DNA of 64,000 nt, taken from NCBI GenBank assembly GCA_018267705.1, contig JAFDXX010000007.1:248001-312000 (forward strand). Reading direction: 5' to 3'. The notes beneath the pieces were generated by a model. That model was given only the letters and a program-made list of their open reading frames with translations, was not told where the DNA came from and did no database searches. The position numbers and the translations under genes were made by a program. Shown here piece after piece: positions 26,843 through 37,042 of this stretch. The stretch is from Bacteroidota bacterium. GTDB taxonomy: Bacteria > Bacteroidota > Bacteroidia > Chitinophagales > Chitinophagaceae. Positions within the stretch are counted from its first letter, which is position 1. The number at the start of each line of letters is the position of its first letter.

Positions 26843-27967
26843 TTAATAATCAATTATTTGCTCTTGAATAGTTTCAGGAATTTCTCGCCATTCATATTGT
26901 TGATTACGCAGTTGTGGTTCAAAGCCTGCTTCTTTAATAGCTTGTTGTATTGATTTGTAGGTAAACCTATGCGGGGCACCGGCAGCACTTACAACATTTT
27001 CTTCTATCATAATACTTCCAAAATCATTTGCTCCGGCTTGTAAACAAATTTGTGCTGTTTGTTTACCTACCGTTAACCAACTTGCTTGAATGTTTTTAAC
27101 ATTAGGAAGCATTATTCTGCTTATAGCAATCATTCTTATATATTCATCGGGTGTTGTTAAATTATGTACTCCTCTAATTTTTGTAAGCAAGGTATCAACA
27201 TCTTGAAACGTCCACGGAATAAAGGCAAGGAAACCTTTTGCTGTTGCTGGTTTCATAGCTTGTACTTCTCGTATTTTTGTTAAATGTATAAAGCGTTCTT
27301 CAATAGTTTCAACATGGCCAAACATCATAGTTGCAGATGTAGTAATATTTAATTTATGAGCTTCGTGCATAATTGCCAACCATTCATCTGCACCACATTT
27401 TCCTTTGCTTATTAATCTTCTAACTCTATCTACTAAAATTTCTGCACCGGCACCGGGTAAAGAATCCATGCCTGCTTCTTTCAATGCAGTTAATACTTCT
27501 TTATGTGTGCTTTTTTCTAATTTGGTAATGTGGGCTACTTCGGGCGGACCTAATGCATGTAATTTTATTGTAGGAAATTCTTGTTTTATTTGTTTAAAAG
27601 TATTGGTATAAAAATCTAATCCCAATTCAGGGTGATGGCCACCTTGTAGTAATAACTGGTCTCCTCCGTATTTAATGGTTTCTGAAATTTTTTTTCGGTA
27701 AGTATTCATATCTGTAATGTATGCTTCTGCATGCCCCGGTATTCTATAAAAATTACAGAACTTACAGTTGGCAATACAAACATTGGTGGTATTTACGTTT
27801 CTATCAATTTGCCAAGTTACTTTTCCGTGTGGTACTTGTTTTTTTCTTAATTCATCTGCCACAAACATTAATTCGGAAAGAGGTGCATGGTTAAATAAAA
27901 ACATGCCTTCTTCAATACTTAAAAATTCAAATTGTAAGGCTTTTTGGTATAAATCGTTCAACTGCAT
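26843..27967 (-). CDS. mqnC: Cyclic dehypoxanthinyl futalosine synthase (radical SAM)
   Basis: 374-residue radical SAM enzyme of the futalosine menaquinone pathway, cyclising dehypoxanthine futalosine. The cluster motif CxxxCxxC is Cys64, Cys68 and Cys71, within DRNVNTTNVCIANCKFC, and continues NFYRIPG. Further family segments are QLLLQGGHHPELGLDFY, LHALGPPEV, GAEILVDRVRR and TATMMFGHVET-like. MqnE differs in this N-terminal region. The ATG at 27967 is preferred over a TTG three codons upstream because a perfect -7 box lies at 27992-27999. It implies menaquinone as quinone pool, fitting the nuo operon. Confidence 0.88.
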   Translation of the reverse strand: MQLNDLYQKALQFEFLSIEEGMFLFNHAPLSELMFVADELRKKQVPHGKVTWQIDRNVNTTNVCIANCKFCNFYRIPGHAEAYITDMNTYRKKISETIKYGGDQLLLQGGHHPELGLDFYTNTFKQIKQEFPTIKLHALGPPEVAHITKLEKSTHKEVLTALKEAGMDSLPGAGAEILVDRVRRLISKGKCGADEWLAIMHEAHKLNITTSATMMFGHVETIEERFIHLTKIREVQAMKPATAKGFLAFIPWTFQDVDTLLTKIRGVHNLTTPDEYIRMIAISRIMLPNVKNIQASWLTVGKQTAQICLQAGANDFGSIMIEENVVSAAGAPHRFTYKSIQQAIKEAGFEPQLRNQQYEWREIPETIQEQIIDY

Positions 27968-27991
27968 ATATCTCAATATTTAAAAGAGTGG

Positions 27992-27999
27992 CAAAGGTA
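27992..27999 (-). promoter_or_regulatory. -7 promoter box of mqnC
   Basis: TACCTTTG on the minus strand, a perfect TAnnTTTG, 24 bases upstream of the mqnC ATG. No good -33 element. Confidence 0.5.
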
Positions 28000-28174
28000 A
28001 GGATGTAAGTTTTTGTAGAGGCGTTATGCTTTACCATTCATATAACATAAACAGCGAATAAATGAAGATTGTTGTCAATACTGTTAAGATTGCCGTAAAT
28101 TGAATTTATAAACAACGCTATATAAAACCCAATCTTTGTTTTTATTGTGTTTTATATTAAACCATTACCTGCAG

Positions 28175-29368
28175 ATGAAAAAGAAAATTGTAACCCTTTT
28201 ATTATTCTGTACTACGTTTCATTTTCTTTTTTCGCAAGAAGAATTTGTATTACCACAAGCAAAGCATATAACAAGTTTTCCCTTTGTATTGCTTAATGGC
28301 GGTATTATTATAATAAAAGCAAAAATTGATGCTATTCCCGATTCGTTAAATTTTGTGTTAGATACAGGCAGTGGAGGTATTTCATTAGACTCTTCAACAA
28401 CTGCAGAATTTAAAATACCTACAAAACATTCAGACAGAACCATAAGAGGTATTGCGGGTTTAAAACAAGTAGATTTTGCCTATCAACATTCTTTAAAACT
28501 TCCCGGATTAACTATTGATAATTTAGATTTTCATATTAATGATTATGAATTACTTACCAGCGTTTATGGTATAAAAATTGACGGCATTATTGGTTTTTCT
28601 TTTATAAGAAAATATGTTGTATATATTGATTACGATAATTACAAAATTGAAGTATACAATCCCGGCTCTATTAAATATCCAAGAGGCGGTTACCTTATGT
28701 CTCCACAGTTTTCTACATTACCCATGCAAAATTTTATTGTAAAAGATGAAATACCTGTTTTAACTAAATTAATTTTTGATACCGGTGCCGGACTCTGTGC
28801 TTTATTTTCTCAAGATTTTATAACCGATAATGCATTAATAAGTAAAAAAAGAAAATTATACCCAACACAAGCCGAAGGTTTAGGTGGAAAAAAATTAATG
28901 AACACAACTGTTATAAAAGAAGTGGTTATTGGCCCATATAAATTTAAAAAAGTACCCGTTTATATTTTTTCAGATGAATATAATGTAACCAATTATCCAT
29001 TTCTTGGTGGCTTAATTGGGAACGATTTACTAAGAAGATTTAATGTTATTTTAAACTATCCCGAACAAAAAATTTATTTAAAACCCAACAGTCATTTTGC
29101 CGATGCTTTTGATTATTCTTATACAGGATTAGGAATTTATTTAATAAATGATGTTGTAACCGTTATAGATATTATACCCGGATCTCCGGGAGATAAAGCA
29201 GGATTTAAAAAAAATGATATTATTTTTTCTATTGATAATAAAATAAGCAAAAACATTCAAGCATTTAAAACAACTATACAAAATGTAGGCAAAAAAACAA
29301 AAGTGGTAGTATTAAGAAACGGAAAGCCAATATCACTAATACTACAAACACAAAATATTCTTAAATAA
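28175..29368 (+). CDS. Exported aspartyl protease with C-terminal PDZ domain
   Basis: 397 residues from the ATG at 28175; the frame is open upstream only from a TTG at 28136, and the ATG gives a clean signal peptide (MKKKIVTLLLFCTTFHFLFSQ). Two retropepsin-like repeats each carry the catalytic DTG: FVLDTGSGGISLDS and IFDTGAGLCALFS. A PDZ domain occupies the last 90 residues or so (GLGIYLINDVVTVIDIIPGSPGDKAGFKKNDIIFSID). Two active sites in one chain suggest a pepsin-like intramolecular dimer acting in the periplasm. AATCTTTG at 28131-28138 is a possible -7 box. Confidence 0.85.
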   Translation: MKKKIVTLLLFCTTFHFLFSQEEFVLPQAKHITSFPFVLLNGGIIIIKAKIDAIPDSLNFVLDTGSGGISLDSSTTAEFKIPTKHSDRTIRGIAGLKQVDFAYQHSLKLPGLTIDNLDFHINDYELLTSVYGIKIDGIIGFSFIRKYVVYIDYDNYKIEVYNPGSIKYPRGGYLMSPQFSTLPMQNFIVKDEIPVLTKLIFDTGAGLCALFSQDFITDNALISKKRKLYPTQAEGLGGKKLMNTTVIKEVVIGPYKFKKVPVYIFSDEYNVTNYPFLGGLIGNDLLRRFNVILNYPEQKIYLKPNSHFADAFDYSYTGLGIYLINDVVTVIDIIPGSPGDKAGFKKNDIIFSIDNKISKNIQAFKTTIQNVGKKTKVVVLRNGKPISLILQTQNILK

Positions 29369-29438
29369 AATGTTTTCGCTTATTCTTCCAAAACAATAAA
29401 CCTTTTGTTGCTATTTTGCACTCTTTATTTTATTATTT

Positions 29439-30677
29439 ATGATTGAATACAATCGATTTGTTTTGGAAAATGGATTACGTGTTTTAGTACATGAAGATAA
29501 TAGCACACCAATAGCTGTTGTAAATGTAATGTACAATGTAGGAGCAAGAGATGAAATGCCCAACAAAACAGGATTTGCCCATTTGTTTGAACATTTAATG
29601 TTTGGCGGAAGTATTAATATACCCGAATATGATGAACCACTGCAACGTGCCGGCGGAGATAATAATGCATACACCACAAATGATATTACCAATTATTATT
29701 GCACACTTCCGGCAGAAAATATTGAAACCGCTTTTTGGTTAGAAAGCGATAGAATGTTAAGCCTTGCCTTTAACGAAAAAAGTTTAGATGTACAACGCAA
29801 AGTAGTATGTGAAGAATTTAAAGAACATTACATTAACAAACCTTACGGAGATGTTTGGCATAAAATGAGAGCATTAGCTTATAAAGTTCATCCATATAAA
29901 TGGATGACTATTGGAAAAGAATTAAGCCACATAGAAAACGCAACTATTGAAGAAGTAAAAGCATTCTTTACAAAACATTATTCTCCTATAAATGCCGTAT
30001 TGGTTGTTGCAGGAAAAGTAAAAACAGAGGATATAAAAAATTTAGCAGAAAAATGGTTTGGCTCTATTCCATCAGGTATTAAATATAATCGTAATATACC
30101 AAAAGAACCCCAACAAACCGAAGCAAGATTTTTAGAAATAAAAGCCGATGTGCCTTTAGATGCTTTAATAAAAACCTGGCATATAGAAGCAAGGTTGCAA
30201 AAGGGATATTATGTTGCCGATATTATTACAGAAATTTTAGGCGGCGGCGGTTCATCGCGTTTATATCAATCTTTAGTAAAAGAACAAAAAATATTTTCTA
30301 ATATAGATTGTTACCATTTCGGAACTATTGAAGAAGGTTTATTAACCATTGAAGGTAAATTGGTAAAAGGTATTAAAATGGAAGATGCTGAAAATGCCGT
30401 AAACAAAGAATTACAAAAATTTATTGATACACCCGCAACCGAAACAGAACTTACAAAAGCAAAAAATAAAACAGAAAGCGTAATTGCATTTGAAGATATG
30501 AGTATTATGAGCAGAGCCGGAAGTTTAGCTCTGTATGAATTATTGGGCGATGCCAACTTAATAAACACAGAACTAAGTAAATACAACAGCATAACATTAG
30601 AAGATGTAAAAGAATACAGTAAAAAAATATTTAATCCAACAAACAGCAACACCATTCACTATTACAGCAACCACTAA
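29439..30677 (+). CDS. M16 zinc peptidase, catalytic subunit
   Basis: 412 residues, LuxS/MPP-like metallopeptidase. The inverted zinc motif HxxEH is in FAHLFEHLMFGG near residue 47, with the distal Glu in VVCEEFKEHY. Further family segments are GARDEMPNKTGFAHL and LGGGGSSRLYQSLV. There is no signal peptide, so it may be cytosolic or periplasmic by another route. It lies 17 bases upstream of a second M16 gene, the usual paired arrangement of an active and an inactive half. Confidence 0.92.
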   Translation: MIEYNRFVLENGLRVLVHEDNSTPIAVVNVMYNVGARDEMPNKTGFAHLFEHLMFGGSINIPEYDEPLQRAGGDNNAYTTNDITNYYCTLPAENIETAFWLESDRMLSLAFNEKSLDVQRKVVCEEFKEHYINKPYGDVWHKMRALAYKVHPYKWMTIGKELSHIENATIEEVKAFFTKHYSPINAVLVVAGKVKTEDIKNLAEKWFGSIPSGIKYNRNIPKEPQQTEARFLEIKADVPLDALIKTWHIEARLQKGYYVADIITEILGGGGSSRLYQSLVKEQKIFSNIDCYHFGTIEEGLLTIEGKLVKGIKMEDAENAVNKELQKFIDTPATETELTKAKNKTESVIAFEDMSIMSRAGSLALYELLGDANLINTELSKYNSITLEDVKEYSKKIFNPTNSNTIHYYSNH

Positions 30678-30694
30678 AAATAATTTCAAATAAA

Positions 30695-31975
30695 ATGTTG
30701 AACAGAAAAGAAGCTCCATCCATAGTTGATACCGTTAATTTAAACTTGCAACTAAAACCCACAGAAAAATTTACTTTAGATAACGGTGTTGAAGTATATG
30801 CCGTAAATGCCGGTGCACAGGAAGTAATAATGGTAGAACTGGTATTCTTTGCAGGCAACAGTTATGAAGAAAAAAATATTGTAGCAGGCACTACTAATTT
30901 TTTATTAAAAAACGGAACAAAAAATAAAACAGCTTTCGCCATTAACGAACATTTTGAATTATACGGATCTTATTTAAACAGAAATTGTTATAACGAAACC
31001 GCAACACTTTCATTACACACACTAACCAAACACTTGCACAATGTGTTACCCGCAATGGCAGAATTATTAATGGAAAGTATTTTTCCTGAAGAAGAATTAT
31101 TAATTTATAAACAAAACCAAAAACAACGCTTAGCCATTAATTTAAAAAAATGCGATTTTATCGCCAATCGTTTAATTGATGAATATTTATTCGGCATTCA
31201 ACACCCATACGGTAAATACACATCAACTATTGATTTTGATAATATTGAACGAGAAGAGCTAATTTCTTTCTATGAAAAATTTTATAAAGAAGGCAACTGT
31301 ATTTTGTTTGTTGCCGGAAAATTGCCCAACAATATTCAACAACAATTAAATAATATTTTCGGAAAACTCCCTTTCAATAAAAAACAAATACAACAACCCG
31401 AACATACCATACAATCATCTATTGAAAAAAAATTTAATATCATAAACGATGCAAATGGTGTGCAAGGCTCAATAAGAATAGCCAGGCCATTTCCTAACAG
31501 GCATCATCCGGATTTTATGAAGGCACAAGTACTAAATAATATTTTTGGTGGTTTTTTTGGATCGAGATTAATGGCAAATATTAGAGAAGATAAAGGATAC
31601 ACTTACGGCATACACTCATACTTACAAAGTCATTTACAACAAAGTGCATGGATGATTAGTACAGAAGCCGGAAGAGATGTATGCAAAGCAACTATTGATG
31701 AAGTGTATAAAGAAATGAATTTATTAAAAGATGAATTGATTGATGATGAAGAATTAAACTTAGTTAGAAATTATATGATTGGCGGATTACTTGGTGATTT
31801 AGATGGCCCTTTCCAAATTATTGCCCGATGGAAAACTTATGTTTTAAATAATTTAACAGAAGCGTATTTTTATGATAGCATCAATACTATTAAAACCGTT
31901 AGTGCAGAAGAATTGCAGGCATTAGCCAAAAAATATTTGAATGCAGATGAGTTTTACGAATTAACCGTTGTTTAA
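30695..31975 (+). CDS. M16 peptidase-like protein, non-catalytic partner subunit
   Basis: 426 residues with the same fold as the preceding gene but without the HxxEH motif: the equivalent region reads GTTNFLLKNGTKNKT followed by AINEHFELYGSYLN. The C-terminal half keeps the substrate-binding segments typical of the inactive partner (VLNNIFGGFFGSRLMANIREDKGYTYGI, with the R/Y pair). By analogy with mitochondrial processing peptidase it would pair with the upstream zinc subunit. Confidence 0.9.
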   Translation: MLNRKEAPSIVDTVNLNLQLKPTEKFTLDNGVEVYAVNAGAQEVIMVELVFFAGNSYEEKNIVAGTTNFLLKNGTKNKTAFAINEHFELYGSYLNRNCYNETATLSLHTLTKHLHNVLPAMAELLMESIFPEEELLIYKQNQKQRLAINLKKCDFIANRLIDEYLFGIQHPYGKYTSTIDFDNIEREELISFYEKFYKEGNCILFVAGKLPNNIQQQLNNIFGKLPFNKKQIQQPEHTIQSSIEKKFNIINDANGVQGSIRIARPFPNRHHPDFMKAQVLNNIFGGFFGSRLMANIREDKGYTYGIHSYLQSHLQQSAWMISTEAGRDVCKATIDEVYKEMNLLKDELIDDEELNLVRNYMIGGLLGDLDGPFQIIARWKTYVLNNLTEAYFYDSINTIKTVSAEELQALAKKYLNADEFYELTVV

Positions 31976-31979
31976 TGTG

Positions 31980-32022
31980 TACCACTTTTTTTATTGATAA
32001 AAAAGTACAGCAAAAAAGTAAG
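31980..32022 (-). repeat. Dispersed T-rich hairpin element, copy 3
   Basis: Reverse complement of this segment aligns with 5775-5816 over its whole length, sharing TTTTTTGCT, ACTTTTTT and AAAAAAGTGGTA. It sits in the 62-base gap between the M16 gene and the small membrane protein. The hairpin may also act as a terminator for the M16 pair. Confidence 0.65.
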
Positions 32023-32037
32023 ATAAATTGATTTTGT

Positions 32038-32400
32038 ATGATACAATTTTTAAGTAAAACATTAATAACCTCTGTTGCTGTTTTAATTGCTTATTTCTTA
32101 TTAAAAAACAACGGCGTGTATATTGATGGAACTGTTACTGCAATTATTGTTGCAGTTGTATTGGGTTTATTAAACAGTTTTGTAAAACCCATTTTAATTG
32201 TATTAACCATTCCTATTTCAATACTTACTTTAGGATTATTTCTGTTAGTGATTAATATCATCATCATTAAATTAGCTTCTGAAATTGTACCCGGTTTTAA
32301 AGTACATGGTTGGTTAACTGCACTGTTGTTCAGCTTTATTGTTTCTTTTGTAAGTTCTGTTATTCAGAATTTAATTAAGAGTAGTAAAGATGTTAACTAA
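32038..32400 (+). CDS. Small four-helix membrane protein, phage_holin_4_2/YvlD family
   Basis: 120 residues with four hydrophobic helices and short loops. The motif VLGLLNSFVKPILIVLTIPISILTLGLFLLVINIIIIKLA, then GFKVHGWLTALLFSFIVSFVSSVI is characteristic of PF04020 (superfamily IV holin-like, YvlD). Despite the name these are common chromosomal proteins with no proven lysis role. The last eight bases overlap the 3' end of the convergent helicase gene. Confidence 0.85.
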   Translation: MIQFLSKTLITSVAVLIAYFLLKNNGVYIDGTVTAIIVAVVLGLLNSFVKPILIVLTIPISILTLGLFLLVINIIIIKLASEIVPGFKVHGWLTALLFSFIVSFVSSVIQNLIKSSKDVN

Positions 32401-35400
32401 ACAAATACTCTACATCTTCTTTGCTTAATGATTTTACAAAACCTTCATCATCTGTAATTAAATCTTTGGCTAAAGCTCGTTTACGTTCTTGCAGCTTTAA
32501 AATTTTATCTTCAACGGTATCTGTGCAAATCATTCTATATGCAAAAATATTTTTAGTTTGCCCAATACGGTGTGTTCTATCAATAGCTTGTTGCTCTACT
32601 GCAGGGTTCCACCAAGGGTCAACAATATACACATAATCTGCAGCCGTTAAATTCAAACCAACGCCTCCTGCTTTTAATGAAATTAAAAATACTCTGCAAG
32701 TATCATCATTTTGAAAACGTGTAATAGCTCTTTCTCTTTCTTGTGCCGTGCTGCTTCCATCAAAATATTCATACGCAACGCCTAACTCTTTCAACTTCTC
32801 TTTTATTAATGCTAACATTCCTAAAAATTGTGAGAATACTAATGCTTTATGGTTGCTTATGTTTTCTGTTATTTCTCTTCCTAATTCTTCTAACTTAACA
32901 GAAACATTCGGATATTTTTCGCCATCCTGTTCTTTCATAATTGCAGGGCTATCGCATATTTGCCTTAGTTTCATTAACCCTTGCAAAATTGTTAGTTGAG
33001 ATTTTTGAATGCCTTGTTCTTGTACAACGCCCATTATTTTATCGCGATAATCATTTCGGTAAGCTTCATAAATTTTTCTTTGTTCATCAGCCATTTCGCA
33101 GAATAAAACCATCTCTTGTTTTTCGGGCAAATCTTTTGCAACTTGTTCTTTTGTTCTTCTTAAAATGAAGGGGAATAATAGTTTGCGTAAATGTTCTTTT
33201 TGTTCTTTCTCTCCAAACTTATCTATAGGTACTGCAAATTCATTCTTAAAAAATTCTACACTGCCTAACATGCCGGGATTTAAGAAATTCATTTGTGCAA
33301 AAACATCAAACGTATTGTTTTGCAACGGTGTACCGCTTAAGCATAAACGGTTTTTTGCATTTAATACACAAGCTGCTTTGGCTACTTTACTGTTAGGGTT
33401 TTTAATAGCCTGGCTTTCATCTAACACTACATAATCAAATTCAACATCAACAAATTCTTTAATATCACTTCTTAAAGTTCCGTATGTTGTAATGATAATT
33501 TCGTTTTCTTTTTTCAGAATATTTTCACGATCTCTTGCACCGCCATGATGTATATATACATTTAGTTTTGGGGTGAATTTTTTTACTTCGTTTTGCCAGT
33601 TAAACATTAGTGTTGTTGGGCAAACTACTAATGCTTTTAAGTTTTTATTTTCTTCTTTTAAATAATTCAAAAAAGCCAATGCCTGTACGGTTTTTCCCAA
33701 ACCCATATCATCTGCTAAAATGCCGCCCCACTGCACTTCGCGTAAATAATTTAACCATTGAAAACCACTTTCTTGATAAGGGCGAAGTATAGGTTGTAAA
33801 TGTTGCGGAAGTTCTATTTTTTTAATTCCTTCAAAGCCTTTTAAGCGTTCGTATTTTTCTTCTAACTTAATAAATAATTCTTCTTCATCACGTTGGTTAT
33901 ATAAATCTTCAATAACACTAAACTGAAATTTACTCAGTTTCATATTATTTACTTTTCCTTCTCCAACTTTAAATAATAAAGAGTATTTACGTATCCACTC
34001 TTCAGGTAAAATACCTAATGTTCCATCTTGCAGTTGTACAAATTGTTGTTTGTTGCTTAATGCTTTTTTTACATCGGCAACGGTTACTTTTTGTTCTCCA
34101 AATTGTATTTCAATTTTTGCATCAAACCAATCTGTATTACTACTTATAAATATTTTGGTAGAAGGCTTTGCAGTATTGAATCTGAAATTTTTTAGTGCAT
34201 CGTAACCATACACATTTATATTCATTTCTTTGGCAGCATCTACAAATAAAAAGAACCAATTATTTTTTAAAACATCGGCTCCTTTTAAAGCCAGTGTACC
34301 ACTTTCAAGCGGGCGAATAAAGTGCGAATGAAGGTTTTCTATTTTTTTAATAAACTCTTTTTCTGCATCAATATTTCTTTGAATAACTAATAATTTATCT
34401 GCTACCGGAATTACAATTTTTTCTTTATCAAACTGTTTTACATCATACCCTTTATAATTATATATAGGTTGAAAAATTAAATAGTCGCCCTTTTCTTTCA
34501 ATAATATTTTCATTTCGGGCACAACATCTTTTACTTCTTCTTTTTTAAGGTTGCCAAAATTTACATTGTATTCTTTAGTAAGCGGAAGAATGAAGTTATG
34601 CAAATTATTTTCCCACTTATCTTCATCTACTTGTTTTTTTCCGGTTGGTAAAAATTGTTCTATTAAAAAAACATCTTCTGTTTTTTCCCAAGTATAAAAT
34701 TTATTATTGTGTTGAAATAATAATGGGCTTTCGCACTCATTATCGGCAATTGAAAAAGTGCTGAAAGATGCTTTTACCTTACATTCTATTTCATATTTAT
34801 TATTTGCATAATTAATATAAAATTCAGGTGTAGCAAGCTCTGTAGCAAATTCTGCTTTTTCTAAATTAGCTGTTATAAATGTTTTTTGAGGAGGTAAGCA
34901 AAAAACAAAATTGCTTTCACTTAATTCTGCAAATAATTTTTTTATTTTAGGATGAAGATATTCGTTGATTAATTTTCTTGTTTCTTCAGGAAGTTCTTCA
35001 TCATGTTGTTGAATAATGTTTTCCCAAAAACCACTGAAGGGAGAATTACGATTTAAATATTTTGTTATTTCATTCGGTAATAATTTTCTTAACTGTTGTA
35101 ACAGCATTTTATCATCTTCACTGTATGGTTCTGTATTAATAAATTTATTTAAATCTAATTTTTCTACTTTACCAATATATTTTTCAAAAGCATCATCAAC
35201 CTCTCCTTGTATTGCTTCAAATTGTATGTACGGATATTGATTGTTATTAAAAAGAATTACCGTTCCTAATTTTAATAACGATTTTTTAGGTTCGTCAAGT
35301 AATACTTCAATTGACGGTGTTTCAGTTACAGCAGGCATTTCAGCTACTGCCGGTTTGGGCCTTAACTCAGCTGAAGTAGTAGTTGGTGCTATTCTTTTAA

Positions 35401-36181
35401 TTGAATTATCCAGCACTCTTAAAAATGGTCTTCCTTCTTGATAGGTAAATTCAAACTTGTTAGTTAAATCATCTTCTAAACTATAACCATACATGGCTAA
35501 TAATTTATTTTTTACGGCATCCCAATTTCTTATCGAATCAAAATAATTGGCACCATAACTATTTAACAGTTGTAAAAAAACAATAATTTTTTGAACACAT
35601 AACGGATGTTCTGTTTCAGATTCATCATCGCAACTCGTATCAAAATTTCTTTCTTCATTTTTACTAATAATAACTTTCCACTTTTTCTGTTTATAATCTA
35701 CTTCTGCAAAAACACGTTCTTCTTTTGCATCAATAATATTGGCTTTGTTGCTGCGTAAATATTCTTCTGCCTCATTAAATGCTTCGGTTGATGAAAGCAG
35801 GCGAAGCATTTTTAAATCTAACTGTTTCATTTTTACAACCGTATGTTTTTGGTTGTAACTTATTTCTTTTTCGCCCAATAAATTTTTATCTAACATTTCT
35901 TGTAACTGAAACATAGCGGCAGCTTTGTGTCTGCATATTTCAGTAAGGTTATAAGGGCAAGTGCAGCGAAGAGAAATTTTTTTATCGTCTTTAAAATTGG
36001 CAATGTAAACTTTATAGTAGGTTGAATAGTTATCGTCTTTAACACGAAAAACAATACTTCCCATTAAAATATCGTGTTCAATTAATTCTACATTTCCTAT
36101 TATATGAATTTTTTTGCCACGTCTTATTACTTCTTCAACTCCGTTATTGTAAACGTATTTGATTAAATATGGTAATGCCAA
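32393..36181 (-). CDS. SNF2-family ATP-dependent helicase with SWIM zinc finger
   Basis: 1262 residues. A SWIM finger sits near residue 70 (SLRCTCPYNLTEICRHKAAAMFQL, CxCx..CxH). A long middle region has no recognised motif. The Snf2 ATPase starts about residue 800 with YQESGFQWL, Walker A ILADDMGLGKTVQ, the DESQ box VVLDESQAIKN, LSGTPLQN, and the helicase C part (VFSQFLGML, LISLKAGGVGLNLTAADYV, DRTHRIGQTK). It should remodel or clear protein-DNA complexes. The start is TTG at 36181: a stop lies five codons upstream and the next in-frame ATG would cut 40 residues before the finger. Confidence 0.93.
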   Translation of the reverse strand: MALPYLIKYVYNNGVEEVIRRGKKIHIIGNVELIEHDILMGSIVFRVKDDNYSTYYKVYIANFKDDKKISLRCTCPYNLTEICRHKAAAMFQLQEMLDKNLLGEKEISYNQKHTVVKMKQLDLKMLRLLSSTEAFNEAEEYLRSNKANIIDAKEERVFAEVDYKQKKWKVIISKNEERNFDTSCDDESETEHPLCVQKIIVFLQLLNSYGANYFDSIRNWDAVKNKLLAMYGYSLEDDLTNKFEFTYQEGRPFLRVLDNSIKRIAPTTTSAELRPKPAVAEMPAVTETPSIEVLLDEPKKSLLKLGTVILFNNNQYPYIQFEAIQGEVDDAFEKYIGKVEKLDLNKFINTEPYSEDDKMLLQQLRKLLPNEITKYLNRNSPFSGFWENIIQQHDEELPEETRKLINEYLHPKIKKLFAELSESNFVFCLPPQKTFITANLEKAEFATELATPEFYINYANNKYEIECKVKASFSTFSIADNECESPLLFQHNNKFYTWEKTEDVFLIEQFLPTGKKQVDEDKWENNLHNFILPLTKEYNVNFGNLKKEEVKDVVPEMKILLKEKGDYLIFQPIYNYKGYDVKQFDKEKIVIPVADKLLVIQRNIDAEKEFIKKIENLHSHFIRPLESGTLALKGADVLKNNWFFLFVDAAKEMNINVYGYDALKNFRFNTAKPSTKIFISSNTDWFDAKIEIQFGEQKVTVADVKKALSNKQQFVQLQDGTLGILPEEWIRKYSLLFKVGEGKVNNMKLSKFQFSVIEDLYNQRDEEELFIKLEEKYERLKGFEGIKKIELPQHLQPILRPYQESGFQWLNYLREVQWGGILADDMGLGKTVQALAFLNYLKEENKNLKALVVCPTTLMFNWQNEVKKFTPKLNVYIHHGGARDRENILKKENEIIITTYGTLRSDIKEFVDVEFDYVVLDESQAIKNPNSKVAKAACVLNAKNRLCLSGTPLQNNTFDVFAQMNFLNPGMLGSVEFFKNEFAVPIDKFGEKEQKEHLRKLLFPFILRRTKEQVAKDLPEKQEMVLFCEMADEQRKIYEAYRNDYRDKIMGVVQEQGIQKSQLTILQGLMKLRQICDSPAIMKEQDGEKYPNVSVKLEELGREITENISNHKALVFSQFLGMLALIKEKLKELGVAYEYFDGSSTAQERERAITRFQNDDTCRVFLISLKAGGVGLNLTAADYVYIVDPWWNPAVEQQAIDRTHRIGQTKNIFAYRMICTDTVEDKILKLQERKRALAKDLITDDEGFVKSLSKEDVEYLFS

Positions 36182-36298
36182 ACGATTTAAAATTTATTGT
36201 TATTTATTGCGAAAAGGGCAATTTGCAAAAGTAAAGGAATGAAAGCGAGAGTATGAAAATTTTTGAACTGTTTATAAAGAAATTATTGTTAATAAATT

Positions 36299-37024
36299 TT
36301 AATGTGTTATTAAGGCTCCGTTTTGATAAATAGGTAATACATTAGCAACATTTTTTGTTACACAATATTCTAAATCTTTCTCTAACCCATATTGTGCCAA
36401 CCTGTGCCAATGTGTTGTTTTACGAATAAAATTATACTTATCATTTTCATGCGTGTTGTACATTTCTTCTGCCATTATAGAAGTATCGCAATGTATAGTG
36501 AAGTGTTTTTTTATTTCTTTAATAACAGCACCGGCAAATAAAGTGTCTTCTATATTCACTCTATCTTTCCATGCAGAGCATGCTAAAAAAATATTTTTAT
36601 TTTGTTGAATTAGATAATTACATACAGCAGATAAATTAGGGAACGAACCGGTAATAACCGTAGCTGCTCCGTTATTTAAAGCCATGTGTAATAATTTTGT
36701 TCCGTTAGTAGTTGTTAGCACTAATGTTTTTCCTTCAATAAAATTTCTTGAATACTCTGCAGGAGAATTACCATGTTGTAAACCTTCAATTACTTTACCA
36801 TCTCGCTCACCGGCTGTAACGCTGTTGGGAGTTGATTTTCCTATGGCAATACAGGTATCAACCGCATCTACCGGAATAATTTTGTTGGCACCATTATATA
36901 AAGCAGTTGCTATTGTTGATGTTGCTCTAAACACATCTATTACAACAACAATACTGTTGCTAACATCATAAATATCTAATAAACGTGGAGAAATAATGGT
37001 GTAGAGAAAAGGTTTGTCTGCCAT
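36299..37024 (-). CDS. comB: 2-phosphosulfolactate phosphatase family protein (ComB)
   Basis: 241 residues matching ComB: VVVIDVFRATSTIATAL, GERDGKVIEGLQHGNSPAEY, LVLTTTNGTKLLHMA and the acidic NIEDTLFAGAVI. The characterised enzyme hydrolyses (R)-2-phospho-3-sulfolactate in coenzyme M biosynthesis and needs magnesium. Bacteroidota do not make coenzyme M, so its physiological substrate here is uncertain. It starts 18 bases after the rlpA-like stop, so it is the last gene of a gcvT-rlpA-comB group. Confidence 0.85.
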   Translation of the reverse strand: MADKPFLYTIISPRLLDIYDVSNSIVVVIDVFRATSTIATALYNGANKIIPVDAVDTCIAIGKSTPNSVTAGERDGKVIEGLQHGNSPAEYSRNFIEGKTLVLTTTNGTKLLHMALNNGAATVITGSFPNLSAVCNYLIQQNKNIFLACSAWKDRVNIEDTLFAGAVIKEIKKHFTIHCDTSIMAEEMYNTHENDKYNFIRKTTHWHRLAQYGLEKDLEYCVTKNVANVLPIYQNGALITH

Positions 37025-37042
37025 GCAGCGAAGATAAGTATG

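Noticed and set aside
32038..32400. Prophage holin and lysis cassette
   Set aside because: The protein is the chromosomal YvlD-type four-helix family; no endolysin, phage structural gene or integrase is nearby.
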